Source of the DNA: Streptomyces albogriseolus
Lineage (GTDB): Bacteria > Actinomycetota > Actinomycetes > Streptomycetales > Streptomycetaceae
Length of the DNA stretch: 64,000 nt
Assembly: GCA_014650475.1 (NCBI GenBank)
Contig: BMVA01000012.1
Span: forward strand, 112,924 to 176,923
Direction: 5' to 3'
Shown here in pieces: positions 1 through 8,349 of the stretch. A program made the translations under genes and the position numbers. Positions within the stretch are counted from its first letter, which is position 1. Each line of letters opens with the position of its first letter. The notes under the pieces are model-generated. The model searched no databases. It was not told the origin of the DNA and saw nothing but the letters and a program-made list of their open reading frames with translations.

Positions 1-300
1 CCCCCCCCCCGCTTCCGCAGGCCGACGTCAGTGCGCCCGCGCCGGGCGGTACGGCGGGGAAGCCTCCGCCGACGCCGAGGCCGGTGACCGCGCCGAGGCC
101 CGCTCCCGCGCCGGCTGCCCGGCCGCGGGGAGCCGCCGGGCGGGGAGCCGGCCGGGGAGCCGCGGAGCGTGGCCGCCACGGCGGCGAGGCCCGCCGTCGG
201 CGCGGCTGCGGGCAGGTGGCCGGAGAGAGGCCGGCGCCCAGCATGGTCGGGACCGGTCCCGACCGCCGCGAAGAGGTGCGCGGCCGGTGCCGTCCGGATC
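1..300. other. GC-rich left edge, no gene assigned; contains a 20-bp palindrome
   Basis: This stretch is extremely GC-rich and opens with a run of cytosines. Proline/alanine/arginine-rich reading frames are open on the + strand, but none has a convincing start, family resemblance or clear codon bias over the others, so I do not call a gene. It could hold the promoter and 5' end of a leftward gene lying outside the window. The one structured element is the perfect palindrome at 245-264, described separately. Confidence 0.4.
245..264. promoter_or_regulatory. 20-bp perfect palindrome, candidate operator (DevR/OsdR-like core)
   Basis: GGTCGGGACCGGTCCCGACC reads identically on both strands. It has no loop, so it looks more like a protein-binding site than a terminator. 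It lies 36 bp beyond the stop of the leftward universal stress gene, so it would sit upstream of the next leftward gene off the window. Its core, GGGAC-N2-GTCCC, resembles the DevR/DosR half-sites GGGAC and GTCCC, although the mycobacterial box has N4 between them. The match to that regulator is inference. Confidence 0.45.
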
Positions 301-1179
301 TCAGGTGTGCGGAACGACGGCCAGGGGGCAGCGGGCCTGGTGGATCATCGCGTGGGTGACGGGACCGGTGCGCGGCAGCGCGGGACGGCCGGGGATCCGG
401 TGCCCGACGACCAGCAACCGTGCGTCGAAGGCCGCCTTGAGCAGGGTGCCCGCGGGTTTGCCCTCGGCCACCGTCTCCACCACCTCGACGTCGGGATACT
501 TGTCCCGCCAGACCTGGAGCACGGCGGACAGGAAGCGCAGCCACTCCTCGGCCCGCTCCTGGTCACCGGCCGGGCCCGGGCCGGCCGCGCCCAGGGTGAG
601 CCGGTCGGGCGCACGCCAGGCGTGCAGTGCGCGCAGCCGCGCACGGCGCCGGCGGGCCGCCTCGAAGGCGTACGCGAGCACCTCGTCGCAGGGTTCGATG
701 ACGTCCACCGCGAGCACGACGTCCCCCCGCCCGTCGCCGCCGGCCCCTGTCCCCTCCCCCGCCGGGTCCGTCCGTACGAGCACGACGGGACGGGTGGCCC
801 GCGCCACGACGCCGAGCGAGACGGAACCGGCGAGGAGACCGGCGACCCGGCCGAGCCCGCGCGAGCCGAGCACCAGCGGATCGGCGTCCTCCGCGGCCCG
901 CGCGAGGGCGGCGGCAGCGGACCCCTCGGCCTGCGCCCCGCGCACCCGCACGTCCGGCCGGACGGTGCGGACGCGTTTCGCCGCCGTCTCCAGGACCCGC
1001 AGCGCCCGACGGTGGTCGGCGGAGCGGGTGGTGTCCGTACCGCCCTGCCGCGGATTCCGGTCCCGTACGTGCAGCAGCCGCAGGTCGGCTCCACGGCGCG
1101 CGGCCTCGCGGGCGGCCCATTCGGCGGCCGCGAGACTCTCGGCGGAACCGTCCACACCGACGACTACCGGCGACTCCAT
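301..1179 (-). CDS. Tandem-domain universal stress protein (UspA family)
   Basis: A 292-residue cytoplasmic protein with two Usp domains (about 1-145 and 150-292). The first begins VVVGVDGSAESLAAAEWA and ends with the ATP-binding glycine motif GSRGLGRVAGLLAGSVS. The second ends GPVTHAMIHQARCPLAVV and lacks the full G-x2-G-x9-G(S/T) signature, so only the N-terminal half probably binds ATP. The ATG at 1179 is preceded by AAAGG at 8 nt. It is divergent from the CBS-BON gene at 1445, sharing a 265-bp region. Tandem Usp proteins paired with CBS proteins are typical of DevR/OsdR dormancy regulons. A longer frame upstream of 1179 is only an antisense shadow of the CBS gene. Confidence 0.9.
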   Translation of the reverse strand: MESPVVVGVDGSAESLAAAEWAAREAARRGADLRLLHVRDRNPRQGGTDTTRSADHRRALRVLETAAKRVRTVRPDVRVRGAQAEGSAAAALARAAEDADPLVLGSRGLGRVAGLLAGSVSLGVVARATRPVVLVRTDPAGEGTGAGGDGRGDVVLAVDVIEPCDEVLAYAFEAARRRRARLRALHAWRAPDRLTLGAAGPGPAGDQERAEEWLRFLSAVLQVWRDKYPDVEVVETVAEGKPAGTLLKAAFDARLLVVGHRIPGRPALPRTGPVTHAMIHQARCPLAVVPHT

Positions 1180-1260
1180 GACATGCACCTTTCGCTCGGA
1201 GCGTTCCCCCGCCGACGCCCAGCGTCGCCGGAGGCGGTGGCGGACGGGGAGGGGCCACCA

Positions 1261-1277
1261 GGTCCCGGCCCGGGTCC
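1261..1277. promoter_or_regulatory. Near-palindrome in the usp/CBS divergent promoter region
   Basis: GGTCCCGGCCCGGGTCC has one mismatched pair in 17 bp. It lies between the divergent universal stress and CBS-BON genes and shares the GGTCCC/GGACC elements of the palindrome at 245-264. A shared regulator is inferred, not shown. Confidence 0.3.
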
Positions 1278-1444
1278 GACAGGCCCCGGCGGCGACATCT
1301 CGGACATCCGGGCCGTTCGGCCCTGCTGCACCTGCCCCTGGGGGCCCTGGGATCCCCGCGGCGGGCGCCGGAGGCTGAACCCAACCGCTCCCGGCGAGGG
1401 TCCGTCCCGGCCGCCGGCACCCGACACAGCCAGGAGGTTCGGCG

Positions 1445-2158
1445 ATGAAGACCACCGATGTCGGCGCCGTGATGACCACGGACGTGGTCACCGCCGCGTA
1501 CGGCACTCCGCTCAGGGACGTGATCCGCGCACTCGGGGAGCACCGCGTCGGCGGCCTCCCGGTGACGGACGAGGAGGACCGGGTGATCGGCGTGGTCTCC
1601 ACGTCGGACCTCACGCGGTCCCGCCCGCACGCGGCGGGGCCGGACGGCACGACTCGCCCCTGGTGGACCCGTCTGCCCCGCAGGGTGCCCGGCCTCCGCC
1701 GGGCCCGCACCGCGGGCGTCGTGATGACCGCCCCCGCGGTCACCGTGAGGGCGCGTGCCACCGTCACCGAGGCGTCCTGGCTCATGACCAGGCACGGCGT
1801 CGAACGGCTGCCGGTGGTGGACGACGAGGAGCGGCTCGTCGGCATCGTGACCCGCAACGACCTGCTCCAGGCCGTGCTGCGCACCGACGGCGACATCGAG
1901 CGCGCCGTGCGCAGGGACGTCCTCGGGACGACGCTCTGGCTGACGCCGCGGGTGCTCGCCGTCACCGTCGAGGACGGCGTGGTGACCCTCACCGGCCGGC
2001 TGGAGCGGCGCAGCGACGTCGACATGGCGGTGCGGGCGGCGAGCCGGCTCGACGGTGTGGTCGCGGTCGTCGACCAGCTGTCGTACCGGGTCGACGACAG
2101 GCGTCCGCTGTCGGCCGGAGCGGCGGCCGAGGCCGAGGAACCGGTCGCCGGGGCGTGA
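1445..2158 (+). CDS. CBS-domain pair protein with C-terminal BON domain
   Basis: A 237-residue cytoplasmic protein. Two CBS motifs are visible: residues about 8-70, with VGGLPVTDEEDRVIGVVSTSDL, and about 95-150, with VERLPVVDDEERLVGIVTRNDL. They are followed by a BON domain (about 155-225: LTPRVLAVTVEDGVVTLTGR). CBS pairs bind adenine nucleotides and act as energy sensors. BON is usually a phospholipid- or protein-interaction module. The start has AGGAGG at 7 nt. A paralogue with the same CBS-CBS-BON order lies at 54933-55577 in the hypoxia block. No enzymatic domain is attached, so it is probably a stand-alone regulator. Confidence 0.88.
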   Translation: MKTTDVGAVMTTDVVTAAYGTPLRDVIRALGEHRVGGLPVTDEEDRVIGVVSTSDLTRSRPHAAGPDGTTRPWWTRLPRRVPGLRRARTAGVVMTAPAVTVRARATVTEASWLMTRHGVERLPVVDDEERLVGIVTRNDLLQAVLRTDGDIERAVRRDVLGTTLWLTPRVLAVTVEDGVVTLTGRLERRSDVDMAVRAASRLDGVVAVVDQLSYRVDDRRPLSAGAAAEAEEPVAGA

Positions 2159-2304
2159 CCGGCACCGGTGGCAGGGGTTCCGGGGTACCCGGGTCCCACG
2201 ACACGTTCCCGGGACTTTCGGCCCTGTGCCCCGCGTCCGCCGGAGTCGGACGGTGGAGGTGAAGCGACCGGCACATCCCGGGCCGCTCGGCTGAGGAGAC
2301 AGTC

Positions 2305-2592
2305 ATGTCGCACACCCTGGAATGGAAGACCCGTCTCTACCTCTTCGAGGAGGACGGTACGACGACGGCGCGCGCCACCCTCGACACCGGGACGACGGTC
2401 CTCACCGGTCACGGCGCCGCCCACCGGAACCCGGCGGACGCGGACGTACCGGAGATCGGCGACGAACTGGCCGCGGGCCGCGCCCTGCGCGACCTGGGCC
2501 GTCAGCTCCTCGACATCGCGGAAGGCGACGTCGGGAGCGCGGACGCGCGGAGCCACGCGGAGGCCGGCCCGGTCCTGGGCTGGTCCCTGTAG
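2305..2592 (+). CDS. DUF1876 (Rv2632c-like) small stress-associated protein
   Basis: A 95-residue protein starting MSHTLEWKTRLYLFEEDGTT, with the family's pattern of a short beta-strand N-terminus, an HxNPxD-like segment (HRNPADADVPEIGDELA) and a helical C-terminus. This matches the DUF1876 family, whose Mycobacterium tuberculosis member Rv2632c is associated with the hypoxia response; the fold resembles a double-stranded-RNA-binding domain but the role is unknown. GAGGAGA precedes the ATG at 6 nt. Its position after the CBS-BON gene fits a stress cluster. Confidence 0.8.
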   Translation: MSHTLEWKTRLYLFEEDGTTTARATLDTGTTVLTGHGAAHRNPADADVPEIGDELAAGRALRDLGRQLLDIAEGDVGSADARSHAEAGPVLGWSL

Positions 2593-2985
2593 CCCGGCCG
2601 CGCCCGCGCGCACGCCGCCCCGGTGACCACCGCGACGCCCGCCGGCCACCGGGTGCGCGCCAGCAGCGCGCCGAGCCGCGCGCACGACCGCGGGAGTACA
2701 CGCTGGACCGGCCGCCGGTGAAACCCGGTGACGCCCCCTTGGAACGCACCGGTGCAGGGCCGATCCTGAGCTGTGGCCGTATCGCCGGCCGAGATCGTCC
2801 GGCTCGCCGGACGCCGTCTCGCGTGCCCTCTCCGGGCGCAAGGCCGATACTGCCCCTGTGGGGCTCCTGCCGGTACGCGGTCGCCCCGCGACAGCTCAGC
2901 AGCACGGACAGCTCCGACAGCTCGGCACCGCCCGACCGGCACCACCGGTTCGACGACCCACCTGCTCAGCCCCCAGGAGGTACCC
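2593..2985. other. 393-bp intergenic region upstream of dhaK
   Basis: No coding frame here has a supported start or family match. A GATACT hexamer at 2846-2851 is the best -10 candidate for the dha operon, without a clear -35. Short tandem GACAGCTC-like steps at about 2889-2920 may reflect slippage. I see no riboswitch or terminator. Confidence 0.4.
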
Positions 2986-3978
2986 ATGAAGATGCTGATC
3001 AACGTTCCGGAGACCGTGGTGGCGGACGCGCTGCGCGGTATGGCGGCGGCCCATCCCGAGCTGACGGTGGACGTGGAGAACCGGGTGGTGGTCCGGGGGG
3101 ACGCCCCGGTGGCGGGCAAGGTGGGCCTGGTGTCCGGCGGCGGTTCGGGGCACGAGCCGCTGCACGGCGGGTTCGTCGGCCCCGGCATGCTGTCGGCGGC
3201 CTGTCCCGGCGAGGTGTTCACCTCCCCGGTGCCCGACCAGATGGTGCGGGCCGCGGCGGCCGTGGACAGCGGCGCCGGGGTGCTGTTCATCGTGAAGAAC
3301 TACACCGGCGACGTGCTCAACTTCGACATGGCGGCCGAACTCGCCGAGGACGAGGGCGTCCAGGTCGCGAAGGTGCTCGTCAACGATGACGTGGCGGTGA
3401 CCGACAGCCTGTACACGGCGGGCCGCCGGGGCACCGGGGCGACGCTGTTCGTGGAGAAGATCGCGGGCGCGGCGGCCGAGGAGGGGCAGCCGCTGGAGCG
3501 GGTGGCGGCGCTCGCGAAGCAGGTGAACGAGAACTCCCGCAGCTTCGGCGTGGCGCTCAGCGCGGTCACCACGCCCGCCAAGGGCGCGCCGACGTTCGAC
3601 CTGCCGGCCGGCGAGCTGGAACTGGGCATCGGCATCCACGGCGAGCCGGGCCGCGAGCGGCGTCCGATGATGACGTCCGGCGAGATCGCCGACTTCGCCG
3701 TCGGCGCGATCCTCGACGACCTCACCCCGCGCAACCCGGTGCTGGTGCTGGTCAACGGCATGGGCGCCACGCCGCTGCTGGAGCTGTACGGCTTCAACGC
3801 CGAGGTGCAGCGGGTGCTCGGCGAGCGCGGCGTCCCGGTGGCCCGGGTCCTCGTCGGCAACTACGTCACGTCCCTGGACATGGCGGGCGCCTCGGTCACC
3901 CTCTGCCAGGTCGACGAGGAGCTGCTGCGCCTGTGGGACGCGCCGGTGCGTACGCCCGGGCTGCGCTGGGGTATGTGA
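2986..3978 (+). CDS. dhaK: PEP-dependent dihydroxyacetone kinase, substrate-binding subunit DhaK
   Basis: DhaK binds dihydroxyacetone for phosphorylation by DhaL-ADP. At 330 residues it is the usual length. Visible motifs are VSGGGSGHEPLHGG (residues about 50-62), the KNYTGDVLNF segment (104-113), and GIHGEPG, whose His218 is the residue that forms a covalent hemiaminal with the substrate carbonyl. AGGAGG precedes the ATG at 5 nt. It heads the dhaK-dhaL-dhaM operon. The three-subunit layout shows the bacterial PEP/PTS-type enzyme rather than the single-chain ATP-dependent kinase. The product is dihydroxyacetone phosphate, feeding glycolysis. Confidence 0.95.
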   Translation: MKMLINVPETVVADALRGMAAAHPELTVDVENRVVVRGDAPVAGKVGLVSGGGSGHEPLHGGFVGPGMLSAACPGEVFTSPVPDQMVRAAAAVDSGAGVLFIVKNYTGDVLNFDMAAELAEDEGVQVAKVLVNDDVAVTDSLYTAGRRGTGATLFVEKIAGAAAEEGQPLERVAALAKQVNENSRSFGVALSAVTTPAKGAPTFDLPAGELELGIGIHGEPGRERRPMMTSGEIADFAVGAILDDLTPRNPVLVLVNGMGATPLLELYGFNAEVQRVLGERGVPVARVLVGNYVTSLDMAGASVTLCQVDEELLRLWDAPVRTPGLRWGM

Positions 3979-4041
3979 TCCACCCGGGAAAGATCCACAC
4001 CGGGGCCGGCGCCCCGGTCACCTACCACGCGAGGAGTTCCC

Positions 4042-4665
4042 GTGCTGGACGCCGACTTCTTCCGCCGTTGGATGACGGTCACCGCCGCATCCGTGGACCG
4101 CGAGGCGGAACGGCTCACCGCCCTCGACTCGGAGATCGGCGACGCCGATCACGGCAGCAATCTGCAGCGCGGATTCCGGGCGGTGAAGGACGCGCTGGAG
4201 AAGGAGCCGCCCGCCACGCCCGGGGCGGTGCTCACCCAGGCCGGACGCCTGCTGGTGTCCACGGTGGGCGGCGCGTCCGGTCCGCTGTACGGGACGCTGC
4301 TGCGCCGCACCGGCAAGACGCTGGGCGAGGCCGCCGAGGTGGACCGGCAGCAGTTCGCCGAGGCGCTGCGGGCCGGGGTGGACGCCGTGATGAAGCTGGG
4401 CGGAGCAGCGGCGGGCGACAAGACGATGATCGACGCGCTGCTCCCCGCGGTGGACGCGCTCGGCGAGTCGTTCGCGGCGGCGCGGGACGCCGCGCGGGAG
4501 GGCGCGGTCGCGACGACGCCGATGCTGGCCCGCAAGGGCAGGGCGAGCTATCTCGGCGAGCGCAGCATCGGGCACCAGGACCCCGGCGCCACCTCGTCGG
4601 CGCTGCTGATCTCCGCGCTGCTGGACGCCGGACCCGGCGACGCGGAAGCGGGCGGCGGTGAGTGA
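4042..4665 (+). CDS. dhaL: Dihydroxyacetone kinase ADP-binding subunit DhaL
   Basis: A 207-residue all-helical subunit that carries tightly bound ADP as a phosphoryl cofactor. The key signature is DSEIGDADHGSNLQRGF (residues about 29-45), whose Asp and His residues coordinate the two Mg ions and ADP. Further conserved parts are GGASGPLYGTLLRR, GGAAAGDKTMIDAL and the C-terminal KGRASYLGERSIGHQDPGA. It starts with GTG, with GAGGAG 5 nt upstream, and lies 63 bp after dhaK. Its stop overlaps the dhaM start, so translation is probably coupled. Confidence 0.95.
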   Translation: MLDADFFRRWMTVTAASVDREAERLTALDSEIGDADHGSNLQRGFRAVKDALEKEPPATPGAVLTQAGRLLVSTVGGASGPLYGTLLRRTGKTLGEAAEVDRQQFAEALRAGVDAVMKLGGAAAGDKTMIDALLPAVDALGESFAAARDAAREGAVATTPMLARKGRASYLGERSIGHQDPGATSSALLISALLDAGPGDAEAGGGE

Positions 4666-5077
4666 GGTGAGCGACGAGAAGCTGGTCGGGATCGTCCTGG
4701 TGTCGCACAGCGCGGCGGTCGCGGCCTCCGTGGCGGAGCTGGCGCAGGGGCTCTCCGGCGCGGGGGCGTCGGTGCCGGTCGCGCCCGCGGGCGGCACCGG
4801 GAGCGGCGAGCTCGGCACCAGCGCGGAGCTGATCGCCGCGGCGGCGGCGTCCGTGGACCGGGGCGCGGGCGTCGCGGTGCTGACCGACCTGGGCAGCGCG
4901 GTGCTCACCGTGAAGGCGCTGCTGGCCGAGGGCGACGAACTTCCCGGGAACACGCGGCTGGTGGACGCGCCGTTCCTTGAGGGTGCGGTGGCCGCGGTGG
5001 TCACCGCCTCCACGGGCGCCGACCTCGCCGCGGTGGCGGCGGCGGCCTCGGAGGCGTACGGCTACCGGAAGGTGTGA
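4658..5077 (+). CDS. dhaM: Dihydroxyacetone kinase phosphotransfer subunit DhaM (PTS EIIA-like)
   Basis: A 139-residue EIIA-mannose-type protein that passes phosphate from HPr to ADP on DhaL. The phosphoacceptor is the histidine in IVLVSHS. The segments VPVAPAGGTGSGELGTS and GVAVLTDLGSAVLTVKALL match the family. It is the short single-domain form, without the HPr and EI-like domains fused in E. coli DhaM, so it depends on the general PTS encoded elsewhere. The start is either the GTG at 4658, overlapping dhaL by 8 nt, or the GTG at 4667 directly after the dhaL stop. The second would place the histidine nearer the usual distance from the N-terminus. Confidence 0.9.
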   Translation: MSEVSDEKLVGIVLVSHSAAVAASVAELAQGLSGAGASVPVAPAGGTGSGELGTSAELIAAAAASVDRGAGVAVLTDLGSAVLTVKALLAEGDELPGNTRLVDAPFLEGAVAAVVTASTGADLAAVAAAASEAYGYRKV

Positions 5078-5104
5078 GGGGCCCGGGGCGGTCCCGTACG
5101 CGGG

Positions 5105-6121
5105 TCAGTCCGCGGCGTCGACGAACTCCCGCGCGAGACGCTCCCCTTGGGTCTCCGCGGCCTCCCGGTCCTCCAGCGGGGTGACCCGGCTGTCCTTGAA
5201 CACGATGTACGTCACCCCGGACGGAGTGCCGCCGGAGCGCGGGTCCGGGTCGATGCCCAGGGACGTGGCCGCCGCGTAGGACGCCTCGCCGATGATGTCG
5301 GCCGGGCCGGTGTCGCCGACGACCGCGTAGCTGACCCGGTCGTGGTAGACCACGGCCGCGACCGATCCGCCGCGCACGCCGTGCTCGCGGTAGTCCCAGA
5401 TGCCGCTGGGCGCGGGGACCACGACGTAGGGCAGCTTCTCGGAGCTGAGCGCGCGGCCGTCGGACTGCGCGAACGCCGTGGACGAGGAGAAGTTCGGGTC
5501 GGTGCCGGCGTTGCAGTGGCGGCCCGGGCGGCCGTCGCAGTCGATGTCCATGTCCGCCTTCCAGTACACCGCCTCACGCGTGCCGCACACCGGCACGGTG
5601 GCCGCGCGGCCGCGGTCCTTGCGGTAGTGACCCTGGGAGACGGGGGTACAGCCGCTCACCCTGGCCAGCAGGTCGGCGGCGGTGACGGGGGCGGGGGAAG
5701 CGGGGGCGGAGGGCTGGGAGTCCGACGGGGCGGGGTCGGGGGCCGTAGGGCCCGGAGTGGCCGAGGCGGGGGCGGGCGTGGCGGAGCCCGCCGTCGTCGC
5801 GGAGCCGGAGGCCGCGGCGTCCGAGGTCGCGGGGCCGGCGATGCCGGGACCGTGCGTCCCCGGTCCCGGGGTCGCGGAGCCCCCCGGCCCCTCCCCCGGC
5901 GTCAGCACCTCCCGCGTCCCGTCCCGGGCGACCGGCTCGATGCGGTCCCGGTGCGGTACGGCGACGTGCGTCAGGGCGGTGGGGAAGGCGGAGCCGGCGG
6001 CGACGCGCCGCGCCTCGGCCCTGGACGGACGGATGTGGACCGACTCCGCGGCGGAGGACGCCGAGGGGGCCAGCAGTGCCACGCCGGCCACGGCGACGGT
6101 GAGCGTCTGGACACGGGACAC
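5105..6121 (-). CDS. Secreted chitosanase, glycoside hydrolase family 75
   Basis: A 338-residue protein. A short N-terminal signal peptide (VSRVQTLTVAVAGVALLAPSASS) is followed by a long Ala/Pro/Ser/Thr/Gly linker (about residues 90-170), then the GH75 catalytic domain. The domain is recognised by VYWKADMDIDCDG, AFAQSDGRALSSEKLPYVVVP, DYREHGVRGGSVAAVVYHD and AVVGDTGPADIIGEASYAAA. The acidic cluster in the first block is likely catalytic. GH75 enzymes cleave chitosan endolytically. The start is uncertain: the GTG at 6121 gives a clean signal peptide but its GAGAGG is 11 nt away, and longer in-frame starts exist. It is convergent with dhaM, 27 bp apart. Confidence 0.85.
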   Translation of the reverse strand: MSRVQTLTVAVAGVALLAPSASSAAESVHIRPSRAEARRVAAGSAFPTALTHVAVPHRDRIEPVARDGTREVLTPGEGPGGSATPGPGTHGPGIAGPATSDAAASGSATTAGSATPAPASATPGPTAPDPAPSDSQPSAPASPAPVTAADLLARVSGCTPVSQGHYRKDRGRAATVPVCGTREAVYWKADMDIDCDGRPGRHCNAGTDPNFSSSTAFAQSDGRALSSEKLPYVVVPAPSGIWDYREHGVRGGSVAAVVYHDRVSYAVVGDTGPADIIGEASYAAATSLGIDPDPRSGGTPSGVTYIVFKDSRVTPLEDREAAETQGERLAREFVDAAD

Positions 6122-6513
6122 GGTCAGATGAGCCTCTCGTCGGGAACAGGGACGCACACCCAGGGAACTTTGCCCCATTTCGTCCCGTCGCGAGGAGGGT
6201 GACCGCCCCGAAAGGGGCCGGACGGGGCACCCGGACACCGATGGAGGCGGAGGGCGCCGGAGACCCGGGCGCGCGTCGGCCCGGACCGTCCGGCCTCCCG
6301 TGGCGGCGCGGGATCAGCGACGACAGCGGTCCGCGCCTCGAGCCCGAACACCCGGTATTCCAAAGGCGGTTCGGTCCGTTTCATGTTCAGGATACGTAAC
6401 CCGCCGCCGCGTTCGACCCGCACCATCCCCTTGATGTGGGCGCGTCAGTGGGCTCATATTGGTACGGACCTTTGAACGGACCGGTCCTCCGTGGACCCCC
6501 AGGAGGCGAAGTC
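6122..6513. promoter_or_regulatory. Divergent region between chitosanase and FnIII lipoprotein genes
   Basis: The 392 bp between the two divergent secreted-protein genes hold no supported gene. For the rightward gene a promoter is visible: TTGATG at 6431-6436, an 18-nt spacer, then CATATT at 6455-6460. Just downstream, GGACCGGTCC at 6478-6487 is a perfect 10-bp palindrome and could be an operator. Confidence 0.5.
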
Positions 6514-7518
6514 GTGCGTGGCGTTACCCCAACCGCGTCATCCGGCCGCCTGCTCGCGCTCTGCGCGGTCGTGCTGCTGGCCGTCTCCTGCCGCTGGGGC
6601 GGTCAGGACGCCTCCGGCGGCGAACGGCCGCCCGGGGCGCCGACGGGTGTCACCGCGGAAGCGGGCAGCTCCACCAGCGTCCACGTCATGTGGAACCGGG
6701 CCGCCCCGGCGGGATCCGAGGTGACCGGCTACGAGGTGTACCGGGGCCCCACCAAGGTCAAGGACGTACCCGCTTCCACCCACATGGTGGACGTCACCAG
6801 GCTCCGCCCCGCCACCACCTACGTCTTCACGGTGCGCGCCCGGGACGCGGACGGGCGGCTCGGACCGCCCAGCCGGGAGGTGCGGGCCACGACCCCCGCG
6901 GCCGTCCGGGCGGACACCGCGCCGCCCACCGGTCCGGGGGACCTGGAAGGACGCGCGGCCGGCAGCCGGGCGGTCCAGCTCTCCTGGACCGCGGCGCGGG
7001 ACGACCGCGGTGTGGTGTCGTACACCATCTACCAAGGGGATTCGCCCATCCACAGTGTGGGCGGGAACCAGACGGCCGCCGTGGTGACGGGGCTGCGGCC
7101 GGGCACCCGGTACGTCTTCACGGTCCGTGCCAGGGACGCGGCGGACAACCTCTCGCCGCCCGCCCCCGCCGTCCGCCTCACCACGGCCGAGGGCGCGGAC
7201 GGAGGCGCCACGGCCACGGCGCCCGCCGACTTCCGCGCGACGACCCGGAGTTCGGGCGGGGCCTACTACATCGCGCTCTCCTGGACGCCGCCGCGCGTCG
7301 ACGGGACCGTCGCCGAGTACGAGGTCCGGCTGGACGGACGGCCCGTCACCTCACTGGTGTACGGCGGCGCGGCGCCCCGCGACCGGGCGACCTACCGCTT
7401 CTACGCGGGCGAGGAGGCGGGGGTCACGCACCGGGTCCGGATCAGGGCGCTGCTGCCCGACGGCACCTGGGGCGCCTTCTCGGCCGAGCGGACGGTGACG
7501 ACGGGCGCCGGCGGGTGA
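6514..7518 (+). CDS. Putative lipoprotein with three fibronectin type III domains
   Basis: A 334-residue exported protein. An Arg-containing N-terminus is followed by a hydrophobic stretch ending LLAVSC, a plausible lipobox with the lipidated Cys near residue 25. Three FnIII repeats follow, each with the PxGLxA/V...SSTSVHVMW, YEVYRG and LRPATTYVFTVRARDADG pattern (about residues 40-125, 140-225 and 235-330). The third repeat is more divergent. GTG start with AGGAGG at 7 nt. FnIII modules in Streptomyces usually accompany polysaccharide-degrading enzymes, but no catalytic domain is present here. The role is unknown, perhaps extracellular adhesion or protein-protein contact. Confidence 0.8.
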   Translation: MRGVTPTASSGRLLALCAVVLLAVSCRWGGQDASGGERPPGAPTGVTAEAGSSTSVHVMWNRAAPAGSEVTGYEVYRGPTKVKDVPASTHMVDVTRLRPATTYVFTVRARDADGRLGPPSREVRATTPAAVRADTAPPTGPGDLEGRAAGSRAVQLSWTAARDDRGVVSYTIYQGDSPIHSVGGNQTAAVVTGLRPGTRYVFTVRARDAADNLSPPAPAVRLTTAEGADGGATATAPADFRATTRSSGGAYYIALSWTPPRVDGTVAEYEVRLDGRPVTSLVYGGAAPRDRATYRFYAGEEAGVTHRVRIRALLPDGTWGAFSAERTVTTGAGG

Positions 7519-7690
7519 CGCCGGCACGGCCTCGCTGAGCCGCCCGGAGGACGCCGTCACCTGCACGGATGCAGCCGGAGTGCGCGGCGGGCGGGCTGCC
7601 CGTTGGCTGGCGTCGTGGCGGCACGGGCGCTCCCCGACCTCGGCGGCGCAAGGGATGTACCGCCGGCCGTGCCGCCGGAAGGCAGTCCAC

Positions 7691-8227
7691 ATGAGCATCT
7701 CGAAGCCTCTGCTCCGCCTCGGACCGACCGTGGCAGCCGCCGCCGCGCTCGCCCTGATGCCGGCCGGACCGGCGGCCGCGGACGGAATCTCCGTCAGCAC
7801 CACCGGGAACACGGTCTCGGTGAGCACCACCGCGTGCAGCCAGATCAACGGCCACTGGGGCACCGCCTCGCTGCTCAGCAGCGGTCAGGCGAATTTCTCG
7901 CAGGGCCGCCAGGTGGCGCTGTCCGGGACGTCCGCGGGGCAGTCCGCGGCCTGGTCCAACGTCAGCGCGGGCACGTACACGGTGATCGTGGTGTGCTCCA
8001 ACGGCAGCACCGCGGGCACCCAGTCCGTGGTCGTGTCCCCGGCGCCCAGCCCCTCGGTCTCCCCCACGGCGTCGCCGTCCCGCGGTGTGATGGGCGGTGT
8101 CGGCGGCGGTTCGAAGGACTACGGCACGGTCACGGCGGTGGCGGGCGGCGCGCTGGTCGGCGCCGGTGTCCTCGGCACGGTCTGGTACCTGCGCCGCCGC
8201 ACCACCGCCCGCCCGGGCCACCTGTAG
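7691..8227 (+). CDS. Secreted, membrane-anchored hypothetical protein
   Basis: A 178-residue protein that I do not assign to a named family. It has an N-terminal signal peptide ending near AAAD (residue 31), an extracellular beta-rich Ser/Thr/Gly domain with one cysteine pair (TTACSQ and VVCSNG), a short PSPSVSPTASPS linker, then a C-terminal hydrophobic helix (about 148-167) followed by RRR, the pattern of a C-terminally anchored surface protein without an obvious LAxTG sortase motif. ATG with GGAAGG at 8 nt. Its location next to the FnIII lipoprotein suggests surface exposure. Confidence 0.7.
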   Translation: MSISKPLLRLGPTVAAAAALALMPAGPAAADGISVSTTGNTVSVSTTACSQINGHWGTASLLSSGQANFSQGRQVALSGTSAGQSAAWSNVSAGTYTVIVVCSNGSTAGTQSVVVSPAPSPSVSPTASPSRGVMGGVGGGSKDYGTVTAVAGGALVGAGVLGTVWYLRRRTTARPGHL

Positions 8228-8285
8228 ACCCGGCGCCGGCCGCCCACGTCCGATGCGCTCCGGCCGGGCGGCCGGCGTCGACCCT

Positions 8286-8310
8286 CCCCGCGCCCCGAAG
8301 GGGCGCGGGG
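8286..8310. terminator. Strong hairpin with conserved Streptomyces tail (dispersed element)
   Basis: Perfect 11-bp arms CCCCGCGCCCC / GGGGCGCGGGG around a GAA loop lie between the convergent anchored-protein gene and padR. The following sequence, AACTGCGCGACCAGCCCC, is a tail I recognise as commonly repeated after such hairpins in Streptomyces genomes, so this is probably one copy of a dispersed terminator-like repeat. There is no U-tract, as usual in this genus. Confidence 0.75.
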
Positions 8311-8349
8311 AACTGCGCGACCAGCCCCCACACACCCGCACGCACGCGG

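Noticed and set aside
301-2841. Leftward frame of 846 codons running through the CBS and DUF1876 genes into usp
   Set aside because: Only the last 292 codons match a family (Usp) and they have their own ribosome site; the rest is antisense to supported genes.
6124-6426. Small leftward frame upstream of the chitosanase
   Set aside because: It overlaps the promoter region, has no ribosome site and no recognisable family, and would overlap the chitosanase signal sequence.
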